From Zymobacter palmae (GTDB lineage Bacteria > Pseudomonadota > Gammaproteobacteria > Pseudomonadales > Halomonadaceae): 64,000 bases of DNA. Position 1 is the first letter of the stretch. Each line of letters starts with the position of its first letter. Shown in pieces: positions 46,161 through 55,586 of this stretch. Location of the stretch: NCBI RefSeq assembly GCF_003610015.1, contig NZ_AP018933.1, positions 1,550,001 through 1,614,000 of the forward strand, read 5' to 3'. Under the pieces are notes generated by a model. It was not told where the DNA came from. It saw only the letters and a program-made list of their open reading frames with translations, and did no database searches. The translations under genes were made by a program, and so were the position numbers.

Positions 46161-48188
46161 TTACTGCAGTTCAAGCTGGCGCTCCTTGAGCATGTGCAGC
46201 TGGTCGCGCAGCGCCGCCGCCTGCTCGAACTCCAGATTCTTGGCCGCTTTGTGCATCTGATCTTCGACCTGACCAATGGCCTGCTGCACTTCCGGTCGCG
46301 TCATCAATGACAGCGCTTCGCGGTCAATCTGTACGCCAGCCCCCTTCTGCTGCTCGCCACGGCGACGGTTCTTGCGTGCCCCCGGTGCCTGAGCACCTTC
46401 CAAAATATCCTCGACACTTTTGGTGATGGTCTTCGGTGTGATGCCATGTTCCTCGTTGAAGGCCATCTGCTTTTCACGGCGGCGAGCAGTCTCATCGATA
46501 GCGCGGCGCATTGAGTCGGTGATGCGATCACCGTATAGAATCGCTTTACCGTGCGCGTTACGTGCCGCACGCCCGATGGTCTGGATCAGTGATCGGGTGG
46601 AGCGCAGGAACCCTTCCTTGTCGGCATCAAGAATCGCCACCAGCGAGGTCTCAGGGATGTCGATCCCTTCGCGCAGCAGGTTGATCCCGACCAGCACATC
46701 AAACTTGCCAAGGCGCAGGTCGCGAATGATCTCGACACGTTCGACAGTGTCAATATCGGAGTGCAGATAGCGCACCTTCACGCCGTGCTCGTCCAGATAC
46801 TCGGTCAGGTCTTCTGACATACGCTTGGTCAGCGTGGTGACGATTACGCGCTCCTTAACCGCAACCCGCTTGTTGATCTCGGACAACAGATCATCCACCT
46901 GCGTCGATGCCGGTCGCACTTCGACCTCGGGGTCGAGTAGACCTGTCGGACGCACCACCTGCTCGACGACCTGCCCGGAGTGCTCTTCTTCGTAGGCACT
47001 TGGCGTCGCCGATACGAAGATGGTCTGCGGCACCGCTGCTTCCCATTCCTCGAATTTCATTGGGCGGTTATCCAGCGCAGAGGGCAGCCGGAAACCGTAT
47101 TCCACCAGCGTTTCCTTGCGCGAACGGTCGCCGCGGTACATCCCACCTATCTGCGGTACGCTGACGTGCGATTCATCAATGAAGAGCAGAGCATCAGGTG
47201 GCATATAATCGAAGAACGTAGGCGGTGCTTCACCCGGCGCGTTGCCCGACAGATAGCGCGAATAGTTCTCAATACCGTTGCAGTACCCCAGTTCCAGCAT
47301 CATTTCGATGTCGTAGCGCGTGCGCTGCTCAAGACGCTGCGCTTCAACCAAACGATCGTGCTTACGCAGCCAGTCCAGACGCTCGGCCAGTTCTAGCTTA
47401 ATACCTTCCACTGCCTCAAGGATGGTTTCGCGCGGCGTAACATAGTGGCTTTTCGGGAAGATGGTCATACGCGCCACCTTGCTCTGGATCGCGCCCGTTA
47501 GCGGATCGAACAGGCTGATACCTTCGATTTCATCATCGAACAGTTCGACGCGAATGGCCTGGTCTTCGGCATCGGCGGGGAAGATATCGATCACATCACC
47601 GCGCACGCGGTAGGTACCGCGGCGGAAATCGGCGTCGTTACGGGTGTACTGCATTTCGGCCAGACTGCGCAGGAACGAGCGCTGGTCGATCTGTTCGCCG
47701 ACGTTAAAGTGCAAGCGCATCTTCTTCATCAGCTCGGGGCTACCCAGCCCGTAGATCGCAGATACCGATACCACAATCAGAGCATCACGACGCTCTATCA
47801 GCGCTTTGGTCGCCGACAATCGCATCTGCTCGATATGGTCGTTGATGGACGCATCCTTTTCGATAAAGGTGTCCGAGGAAGGCACGTACGCCTCTGGCTG
47901 ATAGTAGTCGTAGTACGACACGAAGTATTCGACCGCGTTATCGGGGAAGAACGCTTTGAATTCGCCGTACAGCTGAGCAGCCAGTGTCTTGTTGGGGGCC
48001 AGCACGACCGTCGGGCGCTGCAGACGCTCGACGACGTTGGCCATGGTAAAAGTCTTACCCGAGCCCGTGACCCCTAGCAGCGTCTGGTGGGCCAGCCCTG
48101 CCTCAACGCCTTTCACTAGGGCATCAATGGCTGCAGGCTGATCACCAGCAGGCGTATACCGGGATACGATCCTGAAGGGCTTGCTCAT
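46161..48188 (-). CDS. uvrB: UvrABC system protein B
   Basis: A 675-residue helicase-like damage-recognition subunit of nucleotide excision repair. Walker A is [14 protein letters not shown] near residue 40, followed by the beta-hairpin region [16 protein letters not shown]-type motif [13 protein letters not shown], and helicase motifs V/VI ([22 protein letters not shown]). The C-terminal UVR domain ([17 protein letters not shown]) binds UvrC. The start at 48188 has GGAGG upstream; a longer frame is open. Confidence 0.98.
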   Translation of the reverse strand: MSKPFRIVSRYTPAGDQPAAIDALVKGVEAGLAHQTLLGVTGSGKTFTMANVVERLQRPTVVLAPNKTLAAQLYGEFKAFFPDNAVEYFVSYYDYYQPEAYVPSSDTFIEKDASINDHIEQMRLSATKALIERRDALIVVSVSAIYGLGSPELMKKMRLHFNVGEQIDQRSFLRSLAEMQYTRNDADFRRGTYRVRGDVIDIFPADAEDQAIRVELFDDEIEGISLFDPLTGAIQSKVARMTIFPKSHYVTPRETILEAVEGIKLELAERLDWLRKHDRLVEAQRLEQRTRYDIEMMLELGYCNGIENYSRYLSGNAPGEAPPTFFDYMPPDALLFIDESHVSVPQIGGMYRGDRSRKETLVEYGFRLPSALDNRPMKFEEWEAAVPQTIFVSATPSAYEEEHSGQVVEQVVRPTGLLDPEVEVRPASTQVDDLLSEINKRVAVKERVIVTTLTKRMSEDLTEYLDEHGVKVRYLHSDIDTVERVEIIRDLRLGKFDVLVGINLLREGIDIPETSLVAILDADKEGFLRSTRSLIQTIGRAARNAHGKAILYGDRITDSMRRAIDETARRREKQMAFNEEHGITPKTITKSVEDILEGAQAPGARKNRRRGEQQKGAGVQIDREALSLMTRPEVQQAIGQVEDQMHKAAKNLEFEQAAALRDQLHMLKERQLELQ

Positions 48189-48329
48189 GAGACGGGCCTC
48201 CTCGCTCAACGCGGATGATTCGCTAGTGACAAATGACATACTGCTCTACACAGTATAGCCACTTGGAATACTGTATATATGTTCACTCGAAGCATCTTTC
48301 AAGAGCGGGATTGAAACCCCTTTCACGGC

Positions 48330-48521
48330 TCAGGACTTGATGCGGAAACCCGCCTTACGCACAGCGTCTTCGACCGCACGACGTGCGACACGCCCTTCCA
48401 CTTCTGCCCAGTGAAGCGCTACTTCAACATTCTCGACACCGTCGAGTGAGATCAGCGCCGTAGTCAAAGCGTTAACATCGTTGGCGTTCTTCAGCCCTTC
48501 CAGTTCCAGTGTGATGGCCAT
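48330..48521 (-). CDS. Small HMA-fold-like protein lacking the metal-binding cysteines
   Basis: A 63-residue protein opening MAITLELEGLKNANDVNAL and ending AVRKAGFRIKS. The beta-alpha-beta-beta-alpha-beta pattern (LDGVENVEVALHW, EDAVRKAGF) is that of heavy-metal-associated domains, as in CopZ or the N-terminus of ZntA. The usual MxCxxC loop is replaced by LEGLKNANDVNA, and the protein has no Cys at all. It lies downstream of the Zn/Cd ATPase on the same strand, about 350 bp away. A metal chaperone that uses other ligands, or a regulator, are guesses. Confidence 0.65.
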   Translation of the reverse strand: MAITLELEGLKNANDVNALTTALISLDGVENVEVALHWAEVEGRVARRAVEDAVRKAGFRIKS

Positions 48522-48870
48522 CGAATGGTTCTCTTTACCTGCGTGAATGAAAAATGGCGCTTCCATGAAAGCGCCTTTAATCCCAAGTGTAACGTTAACG
48601 CAGGGTGCGTGCCATATCCGCAGATGCCGCCATATATCGTCAATAATCAGGAAGTTGATCAAGTGACGCTATCGCCCAGAAAACCAGGCAACCGCTGCCG
48701 ATGACGCTTGGCGACAACGCAGGACCAGAGGGCCTCAATGCCCTATCCGCGCGAAGAAAAGAAACCGCTCCTCGGGCCAGCGGCGCACCACAGCCCTGTT
48801 TTTAGTCAGTAGGCCGCTATCCTGTGGCTATCCGCAGCCGTGGCGATCACACACCGCCACCCTATCGCGG
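48522..48870. other. Intergenic region between zntA and the small HMA-like gene
   Basis: 349 bases. A hairpin at 48556-48575 (GGCGCTT paired with AAGCGCC), followed on the minus strand by ATTTTT, could end the zntA transcript or act in the leader of the small gene. No gene is supported. Confidence 0.5.
48556..48575 (-). terminator. Terminator-like hairpin upstream of the HMA-like gene
   Basis: On the minus strand GGCGCTT pairs with AAGCGCC around a six-base loop and runs into ATTTTTC. It lies 35 bp before the start of the small gene. Confidence 0.5.
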
Positions 48871-51099
48871 TTATTTGCTACGCAGCAGTCTTAGCCCGTT
48901 CGCCACAACCAGAAGACTGGTGCCGACATCGGCGAACACAGCCATCCACAGCGTCCCCATCCCCGCGAGCGTCAACACCATAAATGCCGCCTTAATGCCC
49001 AACGCAAGGCTGATGTTCTGGACCAGCACGGCATAAGTCTGTCGGGAAAGCTGGATGAAGGCTGGAATCTTGCGCAGGTCATCGTCCATCAGCGCCACAT
49101 CAGCCGTTTCAATAGCGGTATCGGTACCCAGCGCTCCCATGGCAAAGCCGATATCCGCGGCCGCCAGCGCGGGCGCATCGTTGATGCCATCCCCGACCAT
49201 GCCGGTCACGCCACGGCGCGAACAACGCTCAACGAAACGCAATTTGTCCTGCGGCAGCTGAAGACCATGCGCGTCGTCGATGCCAACCTGTGCAGCAATG
49301 GCACTGGCCGTATGGGGATTGTCACCGCTCAGCATGACCGTTCTGACGCCTTGAGCATGCAGCCGTCGAATGGCGTCGCGGCTGGAGTCCTTGACGGTAT
49401 CAGCGACGGCAAACAGCCCGCGCACCCGCTGTCCATCATTGAGCAGGATGACCGTCTTGCCCTGTCGCTCTAGCTGCGCCACAGCCTGTCGAACGTCATC
49501 GGAACAGCCCAGCGTTTCTTCGGTCAACCGCAGGCTGCCAAGCGCATGGGGCTGCCCTGCCATCATGCCGCGAACACCGCGCCCCACCAGCGCTTCGAAA
49601 TCCTCGACCTCCTGCAACGGCAGTTCAGCGGCGGCGGTAACGATGGCCTGAGATATCGGATGGTCCGAGAGGAAAGCCAAGCTCGCCGCCAGCGCCTGCA
49701 CGGCTCGTTCACTGTCGGTGCCGAATACCGTCATATCGGTCTGCACTGGCTGACCGTGCGTCAACGTACCGGTCTTGTCTAGCGCCAGCGCATGCAGCTT
49801 GCGCCCTAGTTCAAGATAAACGCCCCCTTTGATCAGAATCCCCTTGCGAGCCGCGGCAGTCAGCCCACTGACGATAGTGACGGGCGTCGAGATCACCAGC
49901 GCACAAGGGCATGCGATCACCAGCATCACTAATGCCCTGTACAGCCATTCCTGCCAACCGCCTATACCCAGCACGGGTGGCAGGATGGCCGCTGCTACCG
50001 CCACAGCAATGACGACGGGGGTATAGACCTGTGAAAAACGGTCGACAAAACGCTGCGTCGGTGCTTTTTTCCCCTGAGCCTCTTCCACCGCGTGAATGAT
50101 GCGCGCAAGCGTGGTCGTATTGGCCGCAGCAGTAACGGTGTAGTCGAATGCCCCAGAGTGGTTGAGGGTGCCAGCAAAGACCGCATCCCCCACCGCCTTA
50201 TCGACGGGCATGCTTTCGCCGGTAATTGGCGCCTGATCAATAGAGGTTCGCCCGGCGACGATCTCGCCGTCCAGACCGATCCGCTCACCCGGCTTGACGC
50301 GTACGCGGCTGCCTAGCACAACGTCGCTTACAGCCATGTCTTGCCATGTTCCATCGGCCTGCTGCACACGTGCCGTGTCGGGCGTCAGATTCATCAATGA
50401 ACCGATGGCATGGCGTGCACTGTCGAGAGATTTTGCTTCGATCAATTCGGCAATGGCAAACAGCACCATGACCATCGCCGCTTCCGGCCACTGTCCGAGC
50501 ACCAGCGCCCCCGTCACCGCAATGCTCATCAGCGCGTTGATATTCAGATTACCGTTACGAATTGAGATCCAACCCTTTCGGTACGTGGTCAGCCCGCACA
50601 GCATGATGGCCAACAGCGCAGGCCCAGCTTCCACCCACAGCGGCCCCCCTAGCCAGTGTACGGTTTCCGCGCCCAACGCTGCTATTCCGGCCAGCGCTAG
50701 CGGCCACCACGGCTTGCGCGCTACCAATAGCGAGGACTTCTCATCATCGTCTTCGGCTATTTCGGGGACGAAGCCAAGCGTGCGGATGGCCGCCAGGATG
50801 GATGCCAACGCCTCGGGCTGATGCGTGACCGTCAGTACCCGCTGAATCAGGTTGAATTCCAGCGCCGTCACGGCCGGCATACCGCCCAGCTTCTTCCGCA
50901 ATAGCGCTTCTTCAACCGGACAGTCCATCTGCATGATACGGATGTCGGTCCGCCAGCCTCCGGCCACGGCTTGAGAGCCGCCGACAGGGGCGTAGCTGAC
51001 CGCAGGAGCTTCGCTAGCGCCGTCATGACAATGCCCATGACCACAGCAGGTAGCGGCATCATGATCGTGCGCGTGGTGCTTTTCCGTGCAATCGTTCAT
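48871..51099 (-). CDS. zntA: Zn2+/Cd2+/Pb2+-exporting P-type ATPase
   Basis: A 742-residue P1B-type ATPase that exports divalent heavy metals across the inner membrane. The N-terminus is rich in His and Cys (HHAHDHDAATCCGHGHCHD), probably metal binding. An HMA domain with MDCPVEEALLR follows. Then come the membrane region with CPC motif (IACPCALVIS near residue 395), phosphorylation site ALDKTGTLTHG near residue 435, and the hinge MVGDGINDAPALAAADIG. The HMA motif CPxE and the DKTGT and CPC motifs fit the Zn/Cd class. It is divergent from a CadR/PbrR-like regulator whose operator lies in the shared 81-bp region. Confidence 0.93.
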   Translation of the reverse strand: MNDCTEKHHAHDHDAATCCGHGHCHDGASEAPAVSYAPVGGSQAVAGGWRTDIRIMQMDCPVEEALLRKKLGGMPAVTALEFNLIQRVLTVTHQPEALASILAAIRTLGFVPEIAEDDDEKSSLLVARKPWWPLALAGIAALGAETVHWLGGPLWVEAGPALLAIMLCGLTTYRKGWISIRNGNLNINALMSIAVTGALVLGQWPEAAMVMVLFAIAELIEAKSLDSARHAIGSLMNLTPDTARVQQADGTWQDMAVSDVVLGSRVRVKPGERIGLDGEIVAGRTSIDQAPITGESMPVDKAVGDAVFAGTLNHSGAFDYTVTAAANTTTLARIIHAVEEAQGKKAPTQRFVDRFSQVYTPVVIAVAVAAAILPPVLGIGGWQEWLYRALVMLVIACPCALVISTPVTIVSGLTAAARKGILIKGGVYLELGRKLHALALDKTGTLTHGQPVQTDMTVFGTDSERAVQALAASLAFLSDHPISQAIVTAAAELPLQEVEDFEALVGRGVRGMMAGQPHALGSLRLTEETLGCSDDVRQAVAQLERQGKTVILLNDGQRVRGLFAVADTVKDSSRDAIRRLHAQGVRTVMLSGDNPHTASAIAAQVGIDDAHGLQLPQDKLRFVERCSRRGVTGMVGDGINDAPALAAADIGFAMGALGTDTAIETADVALMDDDLRKIPAFIQLSRQTYAVLVQNISLALGIKAAFMVLTLAGMGTLWMAVFADVGTSLLVVANGLRLLRSK

Positions 51100-51132
51100 T
51101 TCAATCGACTCGTCTATTCACTACACTGCGCC

Positions 51133-51163
51133 ATTAGAAACCCTGATCTAACTACAGGGTCAA
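51133..51163 (-). promoter_or_regulatory. zntA promoter with MerR-type operator
   Basis: Reading on the minus strand: TTGACC as -35, a 19-bp spacer and TCTAAT as -10. The spacer region is a dyad (ACCCTG...CAGGGT at 51140-51160). An overlong 19-20 bp spacer spanning a dyad is the hallmark of promoters activated by MerR-family proteins, and this closely resembles known cadA/zntA promoters. The regulator gene starts 18 bp beyond on the other strand. Confidence 0.85.
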
Positions 51164-51180
51164 GCGAAGGCGGAACGGAC

Positions 51181-51633
51181 ATGAAGATTGGTGAACTGGC
51201 ACGCAAGGCAGGCTGCCCGATCGAAACGGTGCGCTATTACGAAAAGGAAGGGCTGTTGCAGGCTCCGCGCCGCAATACCGAGAACAACTACCGGCACTAC
51301 GACGCCGCTCATCTGGAGAAGCTACTGTTCATCCGCCGATGCCGCGCACTGGATATGACCCATGAGGAGATCCGCGCCCTGCTGCATGCAATGAACAACC
51401 ACGGCAAGGATTGCGGCCCCATCGACGCCATTATCAGCGAGCATCTGGCTCACGTCCGCCATCGCATTGCCGAGCTGCAGCAACTGGAGCAGCAACTCAA
51501 GGCGCTCAGCACTATCTGCAGTGCCGACCGCGATGTGGATGACTGCGCCATCATTCAGGAACTGACCGCTCCCCGCGAGGATAAAGATCAGACCGCCTTC
51601 CGCACGACAGACCACCTAGGCGGCGTACACTGA
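51181..51633 (+). CDS. MerR-family heavy-metal-responsive regulator (CadR/PbrR type)
   Basis: A 150-residue regulator. The winged helix-turn-helix is MKIGELARKAGCPIETVRYYEKEGLL, followed by the MerR dimerisation helix. Metal-binding cysteines are seen in KDCGPIDAI (near residue 79) and the C-terminal CSADRDVDDC loop, the pattern of the CadR/PbrR group that senses Cd, Pb or Zn. The start at 51181 gives the family N-terminus; a longer frame overlaps zntA on the other strand. It is divergent from zntA and very likely controls it. Confidence 0.9.
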   Translation: MKIGELARKAGCPIETVRYYEKEGLLQAPRRNTENNYRHYDAAHLEKLLFIRRCRALDMTHEEIRALLHAMNNHGKDCGPIDAIISEHLAHVRHRIAELQQLEQQLKALSTICSADRDVDDCAIIQELTAPREDKDQTAFRTTDHLGGVH

Positions 51634-51814
51634 GCTACCGGTCACCGCGACCACGTAACATGGCTTAGACAATAGCGAAACGCTATCGTACTGAGCATGC
51701 CGCGCTCATGTGAGTGCGTTGGAAAATAGGGTACGCTGCACGCTATCGTTATTATTGGCACTGCGCCGTCGAGAGGGCCTTCGCAGCCGCTCCCGCCTAG
51801 AGAAGAGGTTCATC

Positions 51815-52771
51815 ATGTCAGAAACCGATACCGTCGCCGTTACCGCGCCCCTTGAATCGTTTGCCGTTCTCGAAGTGGCTGGCAAGGATGCAGAACGCTT
51901 TCTGCAAGGCCAGTGCACAGCGCAGCTTGCACATGCCAACGACGCCTTCGCGCCCTTGGCCGCATTCTGTACACCCAAGGGCCGCATGGTGGCCAATACG
52001 CGTATCTTCCGCCCAGAACCCGAGCGCTATTGGCTCATCATGCACCCCTCCATCGTCGACGTGCTGGAACAGCATCTGCGTAAGTACATCGTGTTCTACA
52101 AGGCGACGCTGACCGTTCGCACCGATATCATCCTGCAGGGCATCCACGCGTCGTCTACAGCACTGACGGCCTATACCGCAGCGCTGCCCGCCACACTGGC
52201 AGGTGCTTGGGTCAACTGTGGCACTGGCTATCTGCTACGCGTGGAAGGCGAAGCGTGCTTGGTGTGGATCGGCACCAGCGAATGCCCCTACCGTGTCGAC
52301 AGCAGTACGCTGTCACAGGGCGACTGGCAGCGCCTGCAGATTGATGCGGGCATCGCTTGGCTTCAAGCCTCGCAAAGCGATGCTTGGCTACCTCAGATGA
52401 TCAACTGGGAAGCGCTGGGGGGTATCAGCTTCAAAAAAGGCTGCTACACCGGGCAAGAAGTGGTGGCGCGCGCGCATTTCCGCGGCCAAGTAAAAAGACG
52501 CCTAATGCATCTGTGCGCGGCCGATACACTGGAAGCCCCATGCGTCGGTGATAGCGTCGTCGACAGCGCCTCAGAACGCGATATTGGCACCATACTGGCC
52601 GTAGCACCGGGCGTCAGCGAAGGCTGGGAGCTGCTGGCCGTCGTTAGCCAAAAAGAAGAGATGCCGCCGCTCAGCGTCCACGGCGATATTGTGACGGCCG
52701 TTGCACTGCCGTACGCCATCGAACGCCGCGACCCCGAAGAGTTGGTCGCGTCAATCGCCACCACGGCATAA
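51815..52771 (+). CDS. ygfZ: Folate-dependent Fe-S cluster protein YgfZ
   Basis: A 318-residue GcvT-related protein. The signature KKGCYTGQEVVARAHFRGQVKRRL holds the conserved Cys needed for function. YgfZ binds tetrahydrofolate and helps maintain Fe-S enzymes such as MiaB. The start at 51815 (MSETDTVAVT) has AGAAGAGG upstream; a longer frame is not supported. It is followed by a terminator. sdhE, a frequent neighbour, is absent here. Confidence 0.93.
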   Translation: MSETDTVAVTAPLESFAVLEVAGKDAERFLQGQCTAQLAHANDAFAPLAAFCTPKGRMVANTRIFRPEPERYWLIMHPSIVDVLEQHLRKYIVFYKATLTVRTDIILQGIHASSTALTAYTAALPATLAGAWVNCGTGYLLRVEGEACLVWIGTSECPYRVDSSTLSQGDWQRLQIDAGIAWLQASQSDAWLPQMINWEALGGISFKKGCYTGQEVVARAHFRGQVKRRLMHLCAADTLEAPCVGDSVVDSASERDIGTILAVAPGVSEGWELLAVVSQKEEMPPLSVHGDIVTAVALPYAIERRDPEELVASIATTA

Positions 52772-52813
52772 TCCCCGAACGCTGAGCATATCAAGCGCTC
52801 GCGGGTGACAACG

Positions 52814-52844
52814 AAGCCTTCATGCCAAGGCGTGAAGGCTTTTT
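52814..52844 (+). terminator. Terminator after ygfZ
   Basis: AAGCCTTCA pairs with TGAAGGCTT around a loop of about ten bases and ends in a T-run. Confidence 0.8.
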
Positions 52845-53179
52845 ATGGCGCAAATACAACCCTATCTTGCTCCGCTCGCCATGACCACGCGATCTTGGGA
52901 TGCCCCCTGTCTACCCGCCCTATCCTTCACACTTTTGTGCTCCCAGTCCTTGTTCATCCTCACCAGAGCGTTATCCATCTCGCGTTATCGAAACGATAAC
53001 TCCACCCACATCGGCATTACCGGCAACGAACGCCGTTCTCATCTCAGCCGTATCGCAGTTGGCTAAAACGATGCTTTGCGCTATCAAGAGGCACAGAACG
53101 CAGCGTTTCAACCCACAGCTCATACAGGACATGGCGGTTATCGCTCTCACTCGCCATAGCAATGCAGGCCCACCGTGAC

Positions 53180-53420
53180 AGGCTTGTGCACTTATATTCG
53201 TTATTTTATTTTCTTACTTTATTATAAAACGATACGTACAATAACAATCATTATTTATTTTTACTTATGATTTATTTAATTAAACACAACCTTTAAGTTA
53301 ATGTATTTAATATCTGAAACAACAACTCATAATCAACTGATATTCATAACTCTTACCATATGATAACAACTTTTCATGCAGCGCCTATCTCTGCCTTCCG
53401 GTAGTGATGTGGCGACTCAT
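53180..53420. promoter_or_regulatory. AT-rich upstream region of the Svx-like gene
   Basis: About 240 bases with unusually high A+T content (runs such as TTATTTTATTTT and TTATGATTTATTTAATTAAA) in an otherwise GC-rich neighbourhood. Such regions often attract nucleoid silencers of the H-NS/MvaT type and mark regulated, acquired genes. No specific binding site was identified. Confidence 0.4.
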
Positions 53421-53466
53421 TAAAAGTGCAGCACTACGCTACTGTTTATCATAAGGCCAATGTACG

Positions 53467-55347
53467 ATGAGAATAATCACGCTTATCCGTTACCCGTTTC
53501 ACTGTGTCAGACAGGCGCCTTCGCTAACGATGCGATTGGGGCTATGTATGGGACTGGCTAGCATGGCTTCCCTTGCCCATGCGGCAACGTCATCATGTGT
53601 CGATGGCCACTGGGTCGCCAACCCCAACGATACCGATATGCCTTCAGTACGTTACGAAACCGCGCACTTTGCCTTCCGATGGTCGGGTAATGCTACGACA
53701 ATGGCTACGGTTGCCGCAGCCGGTGAACAGTTAGAAAAGACCTGGTCTACCTTCATCGAACGTATAGGTTTTCCTACGCCCTATTGTCGGTCGGCCGCCA
53801 AGTACAAAGTCAGCGTGCATATCGACCCCTCGTTTGGATTGAGCGGTGGCATGACCAGCAGCGGTGGGATGGGCATGTGGATCGCCGCGCCAGCGCTAGC
53901 CGATCACTGGGGGCTGGCGCATGAGTTCACTCACGCCCTGCAGGGCAGCACGGGCGGCATGCGCAATTCACCCTATTCAGGCTGGATATGGGAATCACAC
54001 GCCAACTGGATGGCACACCAGATGGACGAGTTTCACGGCAGTGAGGTTCACTGCTCGGAAATGCTGATCAACTACCCTCACCTGTATCTGGGGTCGACAC
54101 GCGATCGTTACTGCAACTGGCAGTTCATGGAGTATCTGAAGGATCGCTACGGTTACGGCATCATCAATGATCTATGGGCAAAGGCCCCCAAGGATGGTGA
54201 TACCCGCACGGCCACGGCCGATCCCTTTTCTATCATTCGCGACAACATGGGCTGGTCTCAATCGCAACTGAATGATGTGTTCGGTGAATGGGCGCGCCAT
54301 AACGTCAACTGGGACTACATCAACCCCAACGGCAGCGATCAGGGCGCACTGTACCGTCAGAAGTACGGCAGCAACCACGCGTTCGATCCCTCGGTTGCCG
54401 ACGACGATGGTAACCTCGACCGCGCCCTGCGCCTGACCTCGCTCGACACCATTGCAAACAGCTCTGGCGGCTATCAAGTACCTTTTGCGTGGGCACCGCA
54501 GCGCTGGGGCTACAATTTGGTGCGCTTAATACCGGCAACCGGTGCCAAGTCGATCGACGTCGATTTTCAGGGGTTGGTTCAGACCGCCCCTGCCGCATCG
54601 AAGCTTGCCGGCCTGGCCAATGAGCCAACGACCATCGTCCCCCCCGATTCAGACTGGCGCTGGGGACTGGTCGCGATCAGCCAGAGCGGCAAAGCGCGCT
54701 ACAGCGTGCTTCGCCATGGCAGCCGTGCCAGCCTCCACTTTGGGCTTAAATCCGATGAGAAAGAGGTCTATCTGGTAGTGATGGGCACCCCAAGCACACC
54801 ACACAATATTCAATGGGATCAGCCGTATTACAGCGTCTACCGCTACCCGTGGCGCATCACACTGAAGAATGCCTATCCAGAAGGCCACCAACCCAATGCG
54901 CCACAGCCTACGCCCAAAGGGCATCGCCATACCAATGGCGGGGGCTGGGTCGCCGAGGGAGCCCGCGTGGACAACACCGCTTACGTTGGCCTTAATGCCC
55001 GCGTGCTCAGCGGCAACGTGCTCGGTCATGCGCGCGTCGAGGATCACGCCACGGTGGCAGGCGGAACGGTGCAGGACAATGGCATTATCGGTGCGCTGAC
55101 AGTGCTGCGCAGCGGTTCAACGGTCAAGGGCAACGCCAAGGCCTACACCGTGTTCAAAGGCCTCGGTGCCTTCGCCCCGGTCACGCTGTCAGAAACAGCT
55201 CAATTCCGTGGTGATGTGGAAGCACAGACAGGTGCCTCTCCAAGCAAGGGCATATTCTACGGCTATGCCGATGCGACCACGATCACCGATGCACACAGCG
55301 GCGCCAACCTGACACAGCCTGTACCGGAGGTCACCCAACAGCCGTAG
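53467..55347 (+). CDS. Secreted metalloprotease-like protein, Svx/AvrXca family
   Basis: A 626-residue exported protein. A long signal peptide ends near residue 39 (MASLAHA). A zinc-metalloprotease-like core carries HEFTH at 152-156 and a downstream Glu in WIWESHANW (residue 176), a gluzincin-like pattern. The C-terminal 130 residues (from GGGWVAEGARVDNTAYVGLNA) show hexapeptide-like repeats that would fold as a left-handed beta helix. This architecture resembles the virulence protein Svx of Pectobacterium and AvrXca of Xanthomonas, exported by type II secretion in those plant pathogens. Its role here is unknown. It stands alone after an AT-rich region and ends in a strong terminator. Confidence 0.75.
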   Translation: MRIITLIRYPFHCVRQAPSLTMRLGLCMGLASMASLAHAATSSCVDGHWVANPNDTDMPSVRYETAHFAFRWSGNATTMATVAAAGEQLEKTWSTFIERIGFPTPYCRSAAKYKVSVHIDPSFGLSGGMTSSGGMGMWIAAPALADHWGLAHEFTHALQGSTGGMRNSPYSGWIWESHANWMAHQMDEFHGSEVHCSEMLINYPHLYLGSTRDRYCNWQFMEYLKDRYGYGIINDLWAKAPKDGDTRTATADPFSIIRDNMGWSQSQLNDVFGEWARHNVNWDYINPNGSDQGALYRQKYGSNHAFDPSVADDDGNLDRALRLTSLDTIANSSGGYQVPFAWAPQRWGYNLVRLIPATGAKSIDVDFQGLVQTAPAASKLAGLANEPTTIVPPDSDWRWGLVAISQSGKARYSVLRHGSRASLHFGLKSDEKEVYLVVMGTPSTPHNIQWDQPYYSVYRYPWRITLKNAYPEGHQPNAPQPTPKGHRHTNGGGWVAEGARVDNTAYVGLNARVLSGNVLGHARVEDHATVAGGTVQDNGIIGALTVLRSGSTVKGNAKAYTVFKGLGAFAPVTLSETAQFRGDVEAQTGASPSKGIFYGYADATTITDAHSGANLTQPVPEVTQQP

Positions 55348-55464
55348 GCCGCGAGGGCGATGAGAGGCTAACGAGGTCATCGTAGCCGCTCCCGGACAGA
55401 GCGCCGCATGCGCTACTCATAGCACAGCGGATACCCTCAGCAACCAGATAACACACCGCACAAT

Positions 55465-55510
55465 AAAAAGACCGCACCGCCTCCTAAGAATGAGGCAGTG
55501 CGGTCTTTTT
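55465..55510. terminator. Bidirectional terminator between Svx-like gene and solute-binding protein gene
   Basis: AAAAAGACCGCAC-GCCTC pairs with GAGGC-GTGCGGTCTTTTT; A and T runs on the two sides suit both convergent genes. Confidence 0.9.
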
Positions 55511-55586
55511 ATTTAGCAGTCAGTGATTTATTTAACAGTCACGGATGTTTTAGACCGATCGAAGACCAGAGACACGGCGCCCCGTC

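Larger units (their letters stand above)
52772..53466. other. 695-bp region between ygfZ and the Svx-like gene
   Basis: After the ygfZ terminator there is GC-normal DNA with unsupported short frames to about 53180. Then follow about 240 bases of very AT-rich DNA directly upstream of the metalloprotease gene. No gene is supported. Confidence 0.6.
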
